In this document: piece by piece, positions 10,155-21,570 of the stretch | Position numbering within the stretch: position 1 is the stretch's first letter | How the letters are laid out: every line of letters starts with the position of its first letter | Assembly (NCBI GenBank): GCA_028829895.1 | Contig: CM054182.1 | Location: 15,245,001-15,309,000, forward strand | Direction of reading: 5' to 3' | DNA length: 64,000 nucleotides | DNA from: Sinotaia quadrata | Taxonomy: Eukaryota; Mollusca; Gastropoda; Architaenioglossa; Viviparidae | The notes under the pieces: generated by a model | The model's input: only the letters and a program-made list of their open reading frames with translations | What the model was told of the DNA's origin: nothing | The model's database searches: none | Position numbers and translations under genes: made by a program

Positions 10155-11170
10155 ATTTACCACTTACATGTTATCCGATAGATGTCTTTGTGTTTGGCAG
10201 TATGTTATCCGATAGATGTAATTGCTATAAAATATTCAATATATTGGCAGTACGTTATCCTATCGATGTCTTTACAGTATGTTATCGGATATAGGTAATT
10301 GCTATAAAATATTAAAATATAGTGGCAGTACCTTATCCTACAGATGTGTTTGTTTTCGGCAGTACGTTATCCTATAGATGTTTTAGTGTTCCGTTATAAA
10401 ATATATTGGCAGTACCTTATCCTACAGATGTGTTTGTTTTCGGCAGTACGTTATCCTATAGATGTTTTAGTGTTCCGTTATAAAATATATTGGCAGTACG
10501 TTATCCTATAGAATATAGATGTTTAGTGTTTCGTTATAAAATATTAAATATATTGGCAGTATGTTATCCTATGGATGTTTTAGTGTTCCGTTATAAAATA
10601 TTAAATATATTGGCAGTACATTATCCTATAGAATATAGATGTTTAGTGTTTCGTTATAAATATTAAATATATTGGCAGCACGTTATCCTACATGTGTGTT
10701 TATGATTGGCAGTACGTTATCCTATAGATGTTTTAGTGTTTCGTTATAAAATATTATATATATTGGCAGTAGGTTATCCTATATATCTTGTTGTGTTTGG
10801 AGGTACGTTATCCTATATATCTTTTTTGTGTTTGGCACTACGTTATCCTACACATGTGTTTGTGTTTGGCAGTACGTTATCCTATAGATGTGTTAGTGTT
10901 TCGTTATAAAATAATAAATATATTGGCAGTACGTTATCCTATATATCTGTTTGTGTTTGGCAGTACGTTATCGTATAGATGTTTAAGTGTTTCGTTATAA
11001 AATATTAAATATATTGGCAGTATGTTGTCCTATACATCCTTTTGTTTTTTGACAGTACGTTATCCTATAGATGTTTTAGTGTTTCGTTATAAAATATATT
11101 GGCAGCACGTTATTTGATAGTTATGTTTCTGTTTCGTTACAAAAGAATAACATATATTGGCAGTAAATAT
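10155..11170. repeat. Long minisatellite, about 57-bp unit, about 15 or more copies
   Basis: About 1 kb of units built from TTGGCAGTACGTTATCCTAT, AGATGTTTTAGTGTTTCGTT and ATAAAATATTAAATATA. Copies vary in length, with several short versions at 10780-10880 that lack the ATAAAATATT part. Confidence 0.92.
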
Positions 11171-11424
11171 GCAACATTAATGTCAAAGTATTCAAGATAA
11201 TCAATATGCAAAAATACGCATTATTTTCAATATAAATTTTCAGTTATGTGTAGAATGTTTAAATTACAAATGTAAAATTTTCTGTCTTTCTTTTTTAAAT
11301 ATAAACAAATATCAAGATAATTTTCGTTAATAAATATTCAAAAATGATGTATTTAGAATTTTCCAAAATTATATTTTTTAAGTAATTAGTAATTTCAGTG
11401 AATATCTATTAAAAGGTGCACAAC

Positions 11425-11670
11425 ACTACTAATACAAATAAATGTGTTACAGTTTGAACTGTATATCATTGTACTCTACTAAATAAATTTATTACATATG
11501 GACTGTATTTCATTGTACTCTAATGAAAACATTGTTACAATACATACTGTAATAAATAAATAAGTAGTATATTTCATTGTACTCTAATAAATAATTTGTT
11601 ACAATGTGGACTGTATTTAATTATAGTCTAATAAATAAAGTTATTACAATATAGACTGTATTTCATTTTG
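11425..11670. repeat. Minisatellite, about 42-50-bp unit, 5 copies
   Basis: Repeats of ACTGTATTTCATTGTACTCT-AATAAATAAATTTGTTACAAT. Moderately diverged. Confidence 0.85.
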
Positions 11671-11699
11671 TTTATAAAGGAGTCCTTTGTGCATTCATC

Positions 11700-11890
11700 A
11701 TTAAAGATGGTAGGATATCATTATGTTTTAAACTAATTTAATGTTAAACTATGTTTAATTAAATATAGTATGATTTCATTATGTTTTAATATAATTTAAT
11801 GTTAAACTATGTTTAATTAAAACTGTTTCTTTCATAATTACTTGACTAGTTAATGTTGTAAAATGTTTAATTAATAATAAACTGTTTGGC
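11700..11890. repeat. Two- to three-copy repeat, about 60 bp
   Basis: TTTCATTATGTTTTAATATA-ATTTAATGTTAAACTATG-TTTAATTAAA repeated, the last copy degraded. It lies just upstream of the e5 acceptor. Confidence 0.8.
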
Positions 11891-11905
11891 TGCTATATTT
11901 TTAAG

Positions 11906-11941
11906 GGTCCGATCGGTCCACCCGGAAAATCTGGGGATCCG
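11906..11941 (+). CDS. Collagen exon e5 (36 bp)
   Basis: Twelve codons, GPIGPPGKSGDP, strict Gly-X-Y. The acceptor is TATATTTTTAAG, with AAG rather than the CAG/TAG usual in this gene; the donor GTAAGT is a strong consensus match. Phase 0 at both ends. Confidence 0.9.
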
Positions 11942-12123
11942 GTAAGTACTGTTCTGTTTGACTTTTGTCTGTGTATTACAGATAGTAATCAGATAAACTC
12001 TTAAGTATATCAACAGTGTAGTAAATAGATAGATTACATATAAATGCCAGCCTGACTAACTGATTGTCCTACGGAAGGATCCTGGCCCAACGAACCATTT
12101 GGGCTAGTTGATTGCACTATAAT

Positions 12124-12635
12124 AATCGGTCTAGAAGTTGTCAGTACATTATGTTAAACTGTAGAGATCGGTCTGGAAGCTGTCAGTACATTATCTTAAA
12201 CTGTAGAGATCGGTCTGGAAGTTGTCAGTACATTATCTTAAACTGTAGAGATCGGTCTGGAAGTTGTCAGTACATTATCTTAAACTGTAGAGATCGGTCT
12301 GGAAGTTGTCAGTACATTATCTTAAACTGTAGAGATCGGTCTGGAAGTTGTCAGTACATTATCTTAAACTGTAGAGATCGGTCTGGAAGCTGTCAGTACA
12401 TTATCTTAAACTGTAGAGATCGGTTTGGAAGCTCTCAGTACATTATCTTAAACTTTAGAGATCGGTCTGGAAGCTGTCAGTACAATATCTTAAACTGTAG
12501 AGATCGGTCTGGAAGCTGTCAGTACATTATCTTAAACTGTAGAGATCGGTCTGGAAGCTGTCAGTATATAATCTTAAACTGTAGAGATCGGTCTGGAAGC
12601 TGTCAGTACATTATCCTGTAGAGATCGGTCTCGAG
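12124..12635. repeat. Minisatellite, 42-bp unit, 12 copies, highly homogeneous
   Basis: CTGTAGAGATCGGTCTGGAA-GCTGTCAGTACATTATCTTAAA units, nearly identical. The unit is 14 codons long, so one frame is open for 169 codons (12112-12621), but it has no splice sites and no collagen register. The low divergence suggests recent expansion. Confidence 0.95.
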
Positions 12636-12923
12636 TTCAGATCATCAGCGGTCACTGTTGACCCCTAATTCTGTATTAACTTTTCTCTTTCAAAATCATC
12701 TGCCCGTTTCTTTTGTCTTCCTTTGGCAGCCATGATAAGACTTTGTTCTAGGTGTCTGGAACATTAATTAGGAATGGCAATGCCTTTCCTTTTAATATTA
12801 CACATCTACGATATTCAAGGATTGCTTTCATGTTTGATTATTTTATTCACCGTTCTAATTGGATTAAAAATATATGAGCATTATTACACTAATTTACATT
12901 TTAGTATCAAGACGTATAAGTTT

Positions 12924-13063
12924 ATATCATATACTTATACTTTCAAGTTTATATCATATATTTATACTTTCATGTTTACTTCAGACACGTATACTTTCAT
13001 GTTTACTTCAGACACTTATACTTTCATGTTTACTTCAGACACTTACACACACACACACACACA
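12924..13063. repeat. 27-bp minisatellite followed by (CA)n
   Basis: About five TACTTTCATGTTTACTTCAG-ACACTTA units, ending in a short CA run at about 13045-13063. Confidence 0.88.
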
Positions 13064-14172
13064 TCATTATATATTAGTTTTAGATAATTACACCATATTA
13101 CATACTTAAATACAGAGTGATAAATCAAAAACAAAAACTAATTATACCTCATACAAAAGTATCCTCATTCTTTGTGTATTTCACTATAAAATAAATATAG
13201 TGTTATTTCAAAACAAAATACTTCATGAAGCTTGTTTAAATTTCAGACAAAGACCACTATTATAAAAGTTAAATAATACTATCTGTTTGATTATTACTTA
13301 TATGTTTGTGTATTGAAAACTATGTAATATATACAATATCCAACACTAAGAGTATGTTCACAACTTAAGCATTATAGTAAATGTTATATTTACTACGTAA
13401 TATTTGACGCTTTTGACACTTTTAAAAAATCTCTGGTAGGTTAGCCGTTGTAGATAATTTTGCATACGTTGAAAATGTATGGGTTTTTCACCTTACTATG
13501 TTAATACTGTTTACTACATCTGTACAGCAAAACGGTCTCTTACCACATTTAGTGTTCTTATGTAATAATACTTTTGTCACATTTACTTATAATAAGTAAT
13601 AATGCCTTTTGACATGTTTACATTCGTACTGCAATTATGCATTGTGCCATATTTACTTCTGTTACATAAAAATATATTTGCCATATTTACACGTGTACTG
13701 CAATACTGTATTTTGCACAGTTACGTATGTTACGAAATAATGTATTGACACAGTTACTTCTCTACTGCAAAGTTGTATATGATCTTATTTACATCAGCGT
13801 ATTACTATCAGTTTTACATAATGCACTGTTTTGCAGCATCTATTATGTATGTAATGGGTTGTTGTTGTTTTTACCACTGATAGCAATGCTTTGTTTTCTC
13901 ACATTTGTATCTGTCCTAAAATATTGTCTTCTGACACATTTATATCTGTTATGCAATATTGGTGATGACTGTGTCACACTTGTATTACTTATGTGGACGC
14001 TGCCATGGTTTTAAAATACTTTTTCTACTGAAAGCGCGCCTTTCTGGTCGTGCTGATCGGAGATATTCACTGCACAGGTTTAAAGCAATGTTTGAGGGGT
14101 TTTTTGTTTTGACTGATCTCATGATTCACTAAACAAAATGAGTTATGGTTCTTTTATTCTCTGTAACTGCAG
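13064..14172. other. Intron, no recognisable feature
   Basis: AT-rich. Diffuse TTTGCCACATTTACTT-like echoes between 13500 and 13980 may be a very old array but I cannot define a unit. A chance open frame at 13727-14014 has no domain. Confidence 0.45.
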
Positions 14173-14208
14173 GGCAATCAGGGACCAAAAGGCGATAAAG
14201 GAGACAAG
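14173..14208 (+). CDS. Collagen exon e6 (36 bp)
   Basis: Twelve codons, GNQGPKGDKGDK, strict Gly-X-Y with Lys-Gly-Asp charge pairs typical of helix-stabilising segments. Acceptor GTAACTGCAG, donor GTGACT, phase 0 at both ends. Confidence 0.92.
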
Positions 14209-14490
14209 GTGACTTGCTTTCATTATTTTACTTTTTAACTTGTATGAAACAATTATTTTGTGGAAATTTTATTATTGCAAGACAACTATAAATTGCTGAA
14301 AGTATTTTTTTACTTGTAGTAATTGTGCTTTGGAAATAAAACTTACAGAATATATTCCAAATGCGTGCAGATTTAAAGGAGTATTCAATGATATTTATGC
14401 CCTGTTTCTGTAAGTGTTCTGTTTATATAATAGTTCATGTGTGCGCATGTATTCTATGTCTGTAAATATTCTGTCTGTATAATTAGACAG

Positions 14491-14493
<3 letters not shown>

Positions 14494-14571
<78 letters not shown>
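14494..14571. repeat. (CA)n microsatellite, about 39 units
   Basis: Uninterrupted CA dinucleotide run followed by a short GA tail. Confidence 0.98.
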
Positions 14572-14573
<2 letters not shown>

Positions 14574-14864
14574 AGAGAGAGAGATGCTGTGTCTGTAAGT
14601 GTTCTATTTGTATATGTTTATATCTATATATATGCTCTCTGTAAGCAGAAATATGTCGTCAAATGTTCTGTGCTGTTGATTAGACAATAATTGTATTCAG
14701 ACATGCTGGATCTGAGTGTGAAAATATGGTAATTAGTAATTTGTGAGTCATATCTAGAGACACAGTTAACATTTATCTAGGCATGTAAACTCAGAATTCA
14801 GGAAGACTGATAACAAGAATTTTTTTGTTGTAGATATTTACAGCTCTATGTAATAAATAGAGAC

Positions 14865-15311
14865 ACATCAGGTGATAAGAGTATAGATTTGCTAATATCA
14901 AGTATTTTGGGTGGATATTTATATCTCCATGTATAAAGAGAGATACCTATGTGATAAGAGTATAGATTTACTAAGATCAAGTATTTTGGGTGGATATTTA
15001 TATCTCCATGTATAAAGAGAGATACCTATGTGATAAGAGTATAGATTTACTAAGATCAAGTATTTTGGGTGGATATTTATATCTCCATGTATAAAGAGAG
15101 ATACCTATGTGATAAGAGTATAGATTTACTAAGATCAAGTATTTTGGGTGGATATTTATATCTCCATGTATAAAGAGAGATACCTATGTGATAAGAGTAT
15201 AGATTTACTAAGATCAAGTATTTTGGGTGGATATTTATATCTCCATGTATAAAGAGAGATACCTATGTGATAAGAGTATAGATTTACTAAGATCAAGTAT
15301 TTTGGGAAGAT
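14865..15311. repeat. Minisatellite, 79-bp unit, about 6 copies
   Basis: TATAGATTTACTAAGATCAA starts copies at 14882, 14961, 15040, 15119, 15198 and 15277. The central four are essentially identical. Confidence 0.96.
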
Positions 15312-15597
15312 ATGTAAAGCTCTAAATAGAACTCCATCTGAATATTACATATGTGTAGAGGAACAGAGTGTCCATATGAAAACTGTAAATAGAGCAACAA
15401 CTGACAATTACACATTTACACGTAATTATATACACGGAGAGAAATATGCTGTGTTTATAACAGATGTTTTTGTGTTTAATGCCACAGTTATGTACAGATG
15501 TATGTATATATGATTGCATTGTTCTACATATTAGTAACATTTCTGCAACTGTTCGGTAATACAGTAGTTTGTTAATGGTTTGGCTGTTGACTTTCAG
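15312..15597. other. Intron upstream of e7
   Basis: Unique-looking AT-rich sequence ending in the e7 polypyrimidine tract GGCTGTTGACTTTCAG. No other feature seen. Confidence 0.6.
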
Positions 15598-15678
15598 GGT
15601 GAAGGCGGTGCAAAAGGCGACAAAGGGGACAATGGCTTGCCAGGTTTTGATGGAATGGCTGGAGCCACTGGTCAAAAG
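15598..15678 (+). CDS. Collagen exon e7 (81 bp)
   Basis: Twenty-seven codons in perfect Gly-X-Y register, opening GEGGAKGDKGDN and ending GLPGFDGMAGATGQK. Acceptor GTTGACTTTCAG, donor GTACCC (weak after position +3). Phase 0 at both ends. Its last 12 bases and donor are triplicated downstream in a 57-bp array. The GLPGFDG block is shared with exon e11, suggesting internal duplication. Confidence 0.93.
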
Positions 15679-15837
15679 GTACCCTAACTAGGCTCTCTTT
15701 CATCTTAGCAGGAAACATAACCCACTGGTCCAAAGGTACCCTAACTAGGCTCTCTTTCATCTTAGCAGGAAACATAACCCACTGGTCAAAAGGTACCCTA
15801 ACTAGGCTCTCTTTCATCTTAGCAGGAAACATGACGT
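15667..15837. repeat. 57-bp tandem triplication spanning the e7 donor
   Basis: Copies begin at 15667, 15724 and 15781. Each consists of ACTGGTC(A/C)AAAG (the end of e7), GTACCCTAACTAGGCTCTCT and TTCATCTTAGCAGGAAACAT. Each unit thus carries a donor copy and a CTCTCTTTCATCTTAG acceptor-like tract. The second and third donors, if used, read through GTA CCC TAA, an immediate stop. Confidence 0.96.
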
Positions 15838-16502
15838 GCTTAATGTGTCGTAGGTTTCAAGAGATGTACCTTGCCATTGTTTTCTTTCGGACTGCCGTTA
15901 TCATCGAAATTTTTAAAGTATTATTAATTCGCAGGGCAAATTTACATTAAAACTAGTATGTTTACATAATTTTGTTACATGTTTACATGTAATGTTTACA
16001 TAATCATTCATGCAGAACTGTTTTAAAGTCGTAATTTTGCATCATTTCACAAGTGTTTGATTGTATAACTGGTACCACTTAAACTTTTTAAACAGATTTA
16101 CCCTTTTACAAGCAAACGATTTTTATTGTAAGACGTGTCACGTAGAAAACAAATGTTGAGAAATCATAATACTACATTTGATATTTAACAAATGTCAAAG
16201 ACTAGTACGTTAACAAATGTCTTTGTAAGGATAACTTTATGTATTTTATTTATAGGCGTGGCAACCACAGTTTTCACAACAATTAAAAACATTTCAGTTG
16301 TAATTTACAATAAGGTGTGTGTGTGGTTTGTGTCTTCAGCTGCATTAACACTAGAATGCCTGGTCATAGATTGTCTCCTTGCTGGACAGATGGATGAGTA
16401 GATGATAAATCTTACAAGATACTGTTGTTTTGTCGTTCAGTCATACTGTACATATGTCTACATTGTATACAGACGTCATACTGTATGTACCGACCTTACA
16501 CG
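15838..16502. other. Intron, no recognisable feature
   Basis: AT-rich. A chance 69-codon frame at 16192-16401 has no supporting splice sites or motif. Confidence 0.45.
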
Positions 16503-16930
16503 ATTATATTTGACTGTATTCATCATACTTAAATCCACATCTAACGGTATTATAAATTATATTTGACTGTATTCATCATACTTAAATCCACATCTAACGG
16601 TATTATAAATTATATTTGACTGTATTCATCATACTTAAATCCACATCTAACGGTATTATAAATTATATTTGACTGTATTCATCATACTTAAATCCACATC
16701 TAACGGTATTATAAATTATATTTGACTGTGTTCATCATACTTAAATCCACATCTAACGGTATTATAAATTATATTTGACTGTATTCATCATACTTAAATC
16801 CACATCTAACGGTATTATAAATTATATTTGACTGTATTCATCATACTTAAATCCACATCTAACGGTATTATAAATTATATTTGACTGTGTTCATCATACT
16901 TAAATCCACATCTAACGGTATTATAAATAT
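16503..16930. repeat. Minisatellite, 53-bp unit, 8 copies
   Basis: TTATATTTGACTGTATTCAT-CATACTTAAATCCACATCTA-ACGGTATTATAAA units starting every 53 bases from 16503. Almost no divergence apart from TATT/TGTT. A TATGTATATTTTACTTATTT duplication follows. Confidence 0.96.
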
Positions 16931-17326
16931 GTATATTTTACTTATTTCACATGAATCCATCTCACTGGATTATATATATGTATATTTTACTTATTTCACG
17001 TGTATATATACAAAACAAAGTACGGACAATGTTGCCAGGTACACAAGTGTCTCAGAACAGACTTACTATAAAATGTATATATTACATCATGTGCGAATTT
17101 AACACTTCATATGTATTTTCTCTATTATATATGTTATACAATTGCAATTTAGGATGCTAAATACGTCGGCTGATTTCTGTGTGTTTGTATGTATGTATGT
17201 ATGTGAGTGTGTATTTAGATATTTCTCTTTCGAGTGTTCGGACGTTCGGATTTTATTTTTTTAATACTCCGCTCCGTTTTTTGATGTGTTGTTTCTTCCC
17301 TTTAACCTTGTCCGTTTGACTTTCAG

Positions 17327-17389
17327 GGAATCAAAAGATCAATAAAACTGGATGACCAGTCAGGAACACATGAGGTTATCCAGTTAAAG
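17327..17389 (+). CDS. Collagen interruption exon e8 (63 bp)
   Basis: Twenty-one codons beginning G-I-K and then RSIKLDDQSGTHEVIQLK, a non-collagenous stretch. Acceptor GTTTGACTTTCAG, donor GTATTT, phase 0 at both ends. It breaks the triple helix after e7. Its end (EVIQLK then a Gly at the next exon) matches the ends of e9 and e10, so the three probably arose by exon duplication. Skipping e8 and e9 would join two perfect helix segments. Confidence 0.85.
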
Positions 17390-17640
17390 GTATTTCAAAC
17401 GCGGCATCAAATTTCGAACGAAATCTGTCTTTAAAGCCTCAAGCTCGATTTAGGGCAAAATTCAAACTAATAATCATAAGCGGAAGTTATAATAATTCAC
17501 GCGTAAAAGGATAAAAAAAAAATCCTTTGTAATATTTTTCTCGTCTAATCCATGAGTTTTTCTCGATTGTTAACTTTGATATCGTTAACTGGGTCATGTG
17601 TTCACTTCTTTACTAAACAACATGATTTGGTTTCTTGCAG
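17390..17640. other. Short intron between e8 and e9
   Basis: 251 bp, one of the few introns without repeats. Ends ATGATTTGGTTTCTTGCAG. Confidence 0.7.
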
Positions 17641-17670
17641 GGCACGACGTATGAAGTTATCACTATAAAG
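17641..17670 (+). CDS. Collagen interruption micro-exon e9 (30 bp)
   Basis: Ten codons, GTTYEVITIK, acceptor GTTTCTTGCAG, donor GTTGGT, phase 0 at both ends. It looks like a shortened copy of the end of e8: GAAGTTATCACTATAAAG compared with GAGGTTATCCAGTTAAAG. At 30 bp it breaks the 9-bp length rule seen in pure helix exons. Inclusion or skipping would not affect frame. Confidence 0.8.
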
Positions 17671-17997
17671 GTTGGTCATTTCACGGTGTTGAGAATGCAT
17701 TTTCTTGTCGCATCTTGGTGTACTCAACTTGATCATCTTTACTATTGTTTCCCTTCATATAAAATTTTATTCCTACTGTTTTCTCCTGGTTAATTGGCAT
17801 TCTGCGCAGCATTTCTCTGCATCTGGAGCCTACTTTATGTATTTCCACTTTTATTCATTTTTCTTCAAAATCAATTGTTTATTTGTGTGTGCGCTAACAA
17901 TTTGTTTCTTGAAGTTGCCGTCTGATGCATGGGGTGATGTAAATGCTGCTGCACGCGAGCTGTTGCCAGCAGCAAACTCTTTCAGATTCAATCGACT

Positions 17998-18310
17998 GTC
18001 TGCAGTATTAATACACACACCGACTGAAGTAGTAATATACACACAGACTTGCTGTAGTATTAATACATACACCGACTGAAGTAGTAATATACACACAGAC
18101 TTGCTGTAGTATTAATACACACACTGACTGAAGTAGTAATATGCACACAGACTTGCTGTAGTATTAATATACACACTGACTGAAGTAGTAATTTGCACAC
18201 AGACCGGTTGTAGTATATATACATAAACAGACCAGCAGCTATAACATTAATATACTCACAGGCTGGCTGTTTCAGTAATACACTCACAGACCGGCTGTAG
18301 CATTCGTACA
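17998..18310. repeat. Minisatellite, about 56-bp unit, 5-6 copies
   Basis: CTGACTGAAGTAGTAATATA-CACACAGACTTGCTGTAGTA-TTAATACACA units, later copies diverged (ACCGGTTGTAG, GGCTGGCTGTTTC). Confidence 0.9.
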
Positions 18311-19879
18311 CATAAACGATTTATAGCAAATTAGTCTGTAACGATGAGTTATATAACTTGCACTGTCCTAGGGCCTGATGGACGGGTTGTACAAACAACG
18401 TCCCAAAACTCATTCGTGTAATACTTGTATTTTATGGCTGGTGTATAGGCTGTATAACTACAACTGTCCTATTCACTGATGTACAGCTGTATGATTGACT
18501 ATTCTACTACTCTCTCGTGAAAAGCAAGGAACGTGTATTCTGAGAATGATAGACAGATTACGTCACAGCTAAATTAGATTTTTTTTTAATAGACTATCCC
18601 TGCCAATCACTGACGAAAGTTATGTCACAGTTAGAAGACAAAAAATAAATGACAAGCACTGGGTTACTTCTGGCTGACCTCTGAAAAATTACAAACTGTC
18701 GTAAACTGTGGTACTACTCAGTGAAAATGAGAAAAGGTTGCCACCCGGCCTATTGCTGCGTTTGTTTCATTCTGCTGACTATGTGGCTGGAAAGTTGTCA
18801 GCGGTTTGTGTGACTATAGTTTAATTGCCTTTTGTTCTCCTTTGGCCTCTAGAACTTCAAATGGTTGCTGGTGGTCGGTAGAGATTATTTCTATTTCATT
18901 TTCGAAGTAAAATCTCTCTTTTTAATTATTGCCCTGATTTGTTAATTGCTCTGACTTGTTAATTGCCCTGACTTGTTAATTGCTCTGATTTGTTAATTGC
19001 CCTGATTTGTATTATATGGTTTTTTTACAAACAATTGTTTTGTGGCATTGTTTTCAGTATTCTGCAAAATAATAGATTAGTGCTCCATATTCATTGTGTA
19101 CTTTTGCAAGTAAATGCAGTTAACTCCATTGATACGATTTAAAACACTATACTTTATCTTGGAATGATAAGTTTAGATGAAAGAATTAAGCCTAAAAAGA
19201 ACATTTCTAATTAACAATTAAAGAATTATAACTCTTCCCAAAAAAATAATCGTTGAAGTGTATACTAAATAAAATACATAGTAAGTCATATCTGATGCTA
19301 ATGAAGCACGAAGTGAGAAATTGGTGCACTTTAGTCAATAGCTATTAATGTGGTCTCTTATATCTAAAATTATATATCCTTTAAGATCATTGACAGACGT
19401 ACGGATAAATTTAAAAAATAACTATTTCTAAAAGAAATCCGTATTAATATTATACATACTTTTTCGTCTGTTATATCCTATATAACTAATTATCTGACGT
19501 CACATGAAATTATTTTTTACAACAGTTTAAACCATCAAAACGGAATAGGTTGTGTGAGTTTACATATCTCAAAAGCAATAGGAAAATCGTACAAGATAGT
19601 TTCCGAAAGTGTTAATGCGCTGACTCGTTATTTGGGCACGTTGTCAGTCTCATCGCTGAACGCGATAAATATTCGTTCACCAGGCCAGTCTGTTGGCTCG
19701 AACGTATCCCATCACTGAACGCGACAAATGTTCGTTAAGCAGGCAAAGGTGCCTCCTCTCCCCCGTTTAATATTGCAACCTAGCACGCATGTTCATGTCT
19801 TTGATTATGTCTGTGTCATTATTTTTTTTTTTTTTGCATGACTCATTTTGGATGTTGCATGCTATGCGGCTATGTTCAG
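18311..19879. other. Intron with small repeats and an unassigned GC-richer patch
   Basis: 18935-19015 has about five 16-17-bp ATTGCCCTGATTTGTTA-like repeats. 19640-19745 holds two diverged direct copies of an ATC(G/A)CTGAACGCGA-AAAT-TTCGTT segment about 65 bp apart within a GC-richer patch. A T-run lies at 19820-19836. No collagen triplets before the e10 acceptor. Confidence 0.55.
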
Positions 19880-19954
19880 GGCGACAGAGGCCCGCCTGGA
19901 CTTCCCGCTGGACTGGATGCTGGGGTTTGGGAACCTAAAATTATTCAACTTAAG
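19880..19954 (+). CDS. Collagen exon e10 (75 bp, helix plus interruption)
   Basis: Twenty-five codons: GDRGPPGLP in Gly-X-Y register, then AGLDAGVWEPKIIQLK, a non-collagenous end. Acceptor GGCTATGTTCAG, donor GTAATG, phase 0 at both ends. The KIIQLK end parallels e8 (EVIQLK) and e9 (EVITIK). The next exon e11 resumes with GEPGESG. Confidence 0.9.
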
Positions 19955-20257
19955 GTAATGCGACAATGAAATTAACTTGAGTTCTAATAGTGTTTCATTT
20001 CCTTTTATCTTTTTTTTTCTTTTTTGAGGAGTGGGAGGGTCAAATTCATCAAAACAATTTTTAATTTTTTTAAAAAGTACTTTCAGCTTTGTATTGTCAG
20101 CATAATAAGCATTTCCACATATAAATTTAATTGATCTTTAAATCAAATTTTGTTTGTCAGTTCCTAATCTGTCATCTTTCATTAGAGTATTGTACTCAGT
20201 TAACAGTCAATTCTCTGTTGTAAGCATTTATACTTTGTTTAATAAGTATGGTTTAGC

Positions 20258-20662
20258 GCATACAATGCTTTAATCTATCTACAATCTAAACATGTGTGGT
20301 TACTGTCGCATACAATGCTTTATTCTATCTACAATCTAAACATGTACGTTTACTGTCGCATACAATGTTTATTCTCTCTACAATCTAAACATGTACGTCT
20401 ACTGTCGCATACAATGCTTTATTCTCTCTACAATCTAAACATGTACGTTTACTGTCGCATACAATGCTTTATTCTATCTACAATCTAAACATGTACGTTT
20501 ACTGTCGCATACAATGCTTTATTCTATCTACAATCTAAACATGTACGTTTACTGTCGCATACAATGCTTTATTCTATCTACAATCTAAACATGTACGTTT
20601 ACTGTCGCATACAATGCTTTATTCTATCTACAATCTAAACATGTACGTTTACTGTCGCATAC
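20258..20662. repeat. Minisatellite, 50-bp unit, 8 copies
   Basis: CATACAATGCTTTATTCTAT-CTACAATCTAAACATGTACG-TTTACTGTCG units, very homogeneous. Confidence 0.96.
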
Positions 20663-20699
20663 AGCTAGTGTTGTAATTTCTATTTGGAATCATGAACAA

Positions 20700-21090
20700 A
20701 CGGATTATGTCAACACATATCACGCATGTTTGAGGCCTTTAGTGTCGATACACATTAAGTATGTTTCAGGCCTTGATTGTCCTGTGTTAACATACAGCAC
20801 GCGTTTTTCAGGCCTTGAATGTCTTGTCTACACAAAGCACGAATGTTGCAAGCCTTGAATGTCCTGTGTTAACAGACAGCAAGCATGTTTCAGGCCTTGA
20901 ATGTCATGTGTTAACACACAGTTTTAGTTTGTTAGACTTTGAATGTCCTGTGTAAGCATGCAGTGTTCATGTTTAAGGCATTGGATATGGTTTGTCATTA
21001 AAGTATGCATGTTATGAATTATTACTGTCCTGTATCGACACATAGCACAATTGTTTCAGAATTTAAATCTCCTGTGTCAACAGACAAGCA
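20700..21090. repeat. Degenerate minisatellite, about 60-bp unit
   Basis: Diverged units containing GTTTCAGGCCTTGAATGTCC and TGTGTTAACACACAGCACG. About six recognisable copies. Confidence 0.75.
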
Positions 21091-21324
21091 CATGTGTGAA
21101 TTGTACTTGTAGTGTGGGAATTAAGAAACACTACACAATGTTAATGTTAAGCTTTTTTTATTACTGTACAACAGTTAATGAATTTCCTTTATTTTTATCA
21201 GTTGGCATTTATGAATAGCAAGTGTGACAGATTTAACAAAGTGACACTACTGATAATTTTTATTTTCATAATTAACCATTCCACTTTCTAACGGTTCAAC
21301 TACATTGTGGCAAAATGTGAAAGA

Positions 21325-21570
21325 AACTAATATTGTATGTATCTAACAGATCACTGTCATGATAATAAGACACAACTGATATCTAACAGATCACCGTCCT
21401 GATAATAAGACACAACTAGTGTCTAAAAGATCACTGTCATGAAAACAAAATATTACTGGTATCTAACAGATCACTGTCGTGAAAACAAGACAGTACTGAT
21501 ATCTAACAAATCACTGTCGTGAAAACAAGACACTATTGATATCTAACAAATCACTGCCAAGAAAACAAGC
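21325..21570. repeat. Minisatellite, about 40-bp unit, 5-6 copies
   Basis: ATCTAACAGATCACTGTCAT-GAAAACAAGACACTACTGAT units. Confidence 0.9.

Noticed and set aside
12112..12621. 169-codon open frame rich in C-R-D-R-S-G-S-C-Q-Y
   Set aside because: It is the translation of a perfect 42-bp minisatellite; no splice sites, start context or collagen register, and the period alone explains the openness.
12124..12635. Possible CRISPR-like regular repeat
   Set aside because: Units are contiguous with no unique spacers, and the window is clearly eukaryotic.
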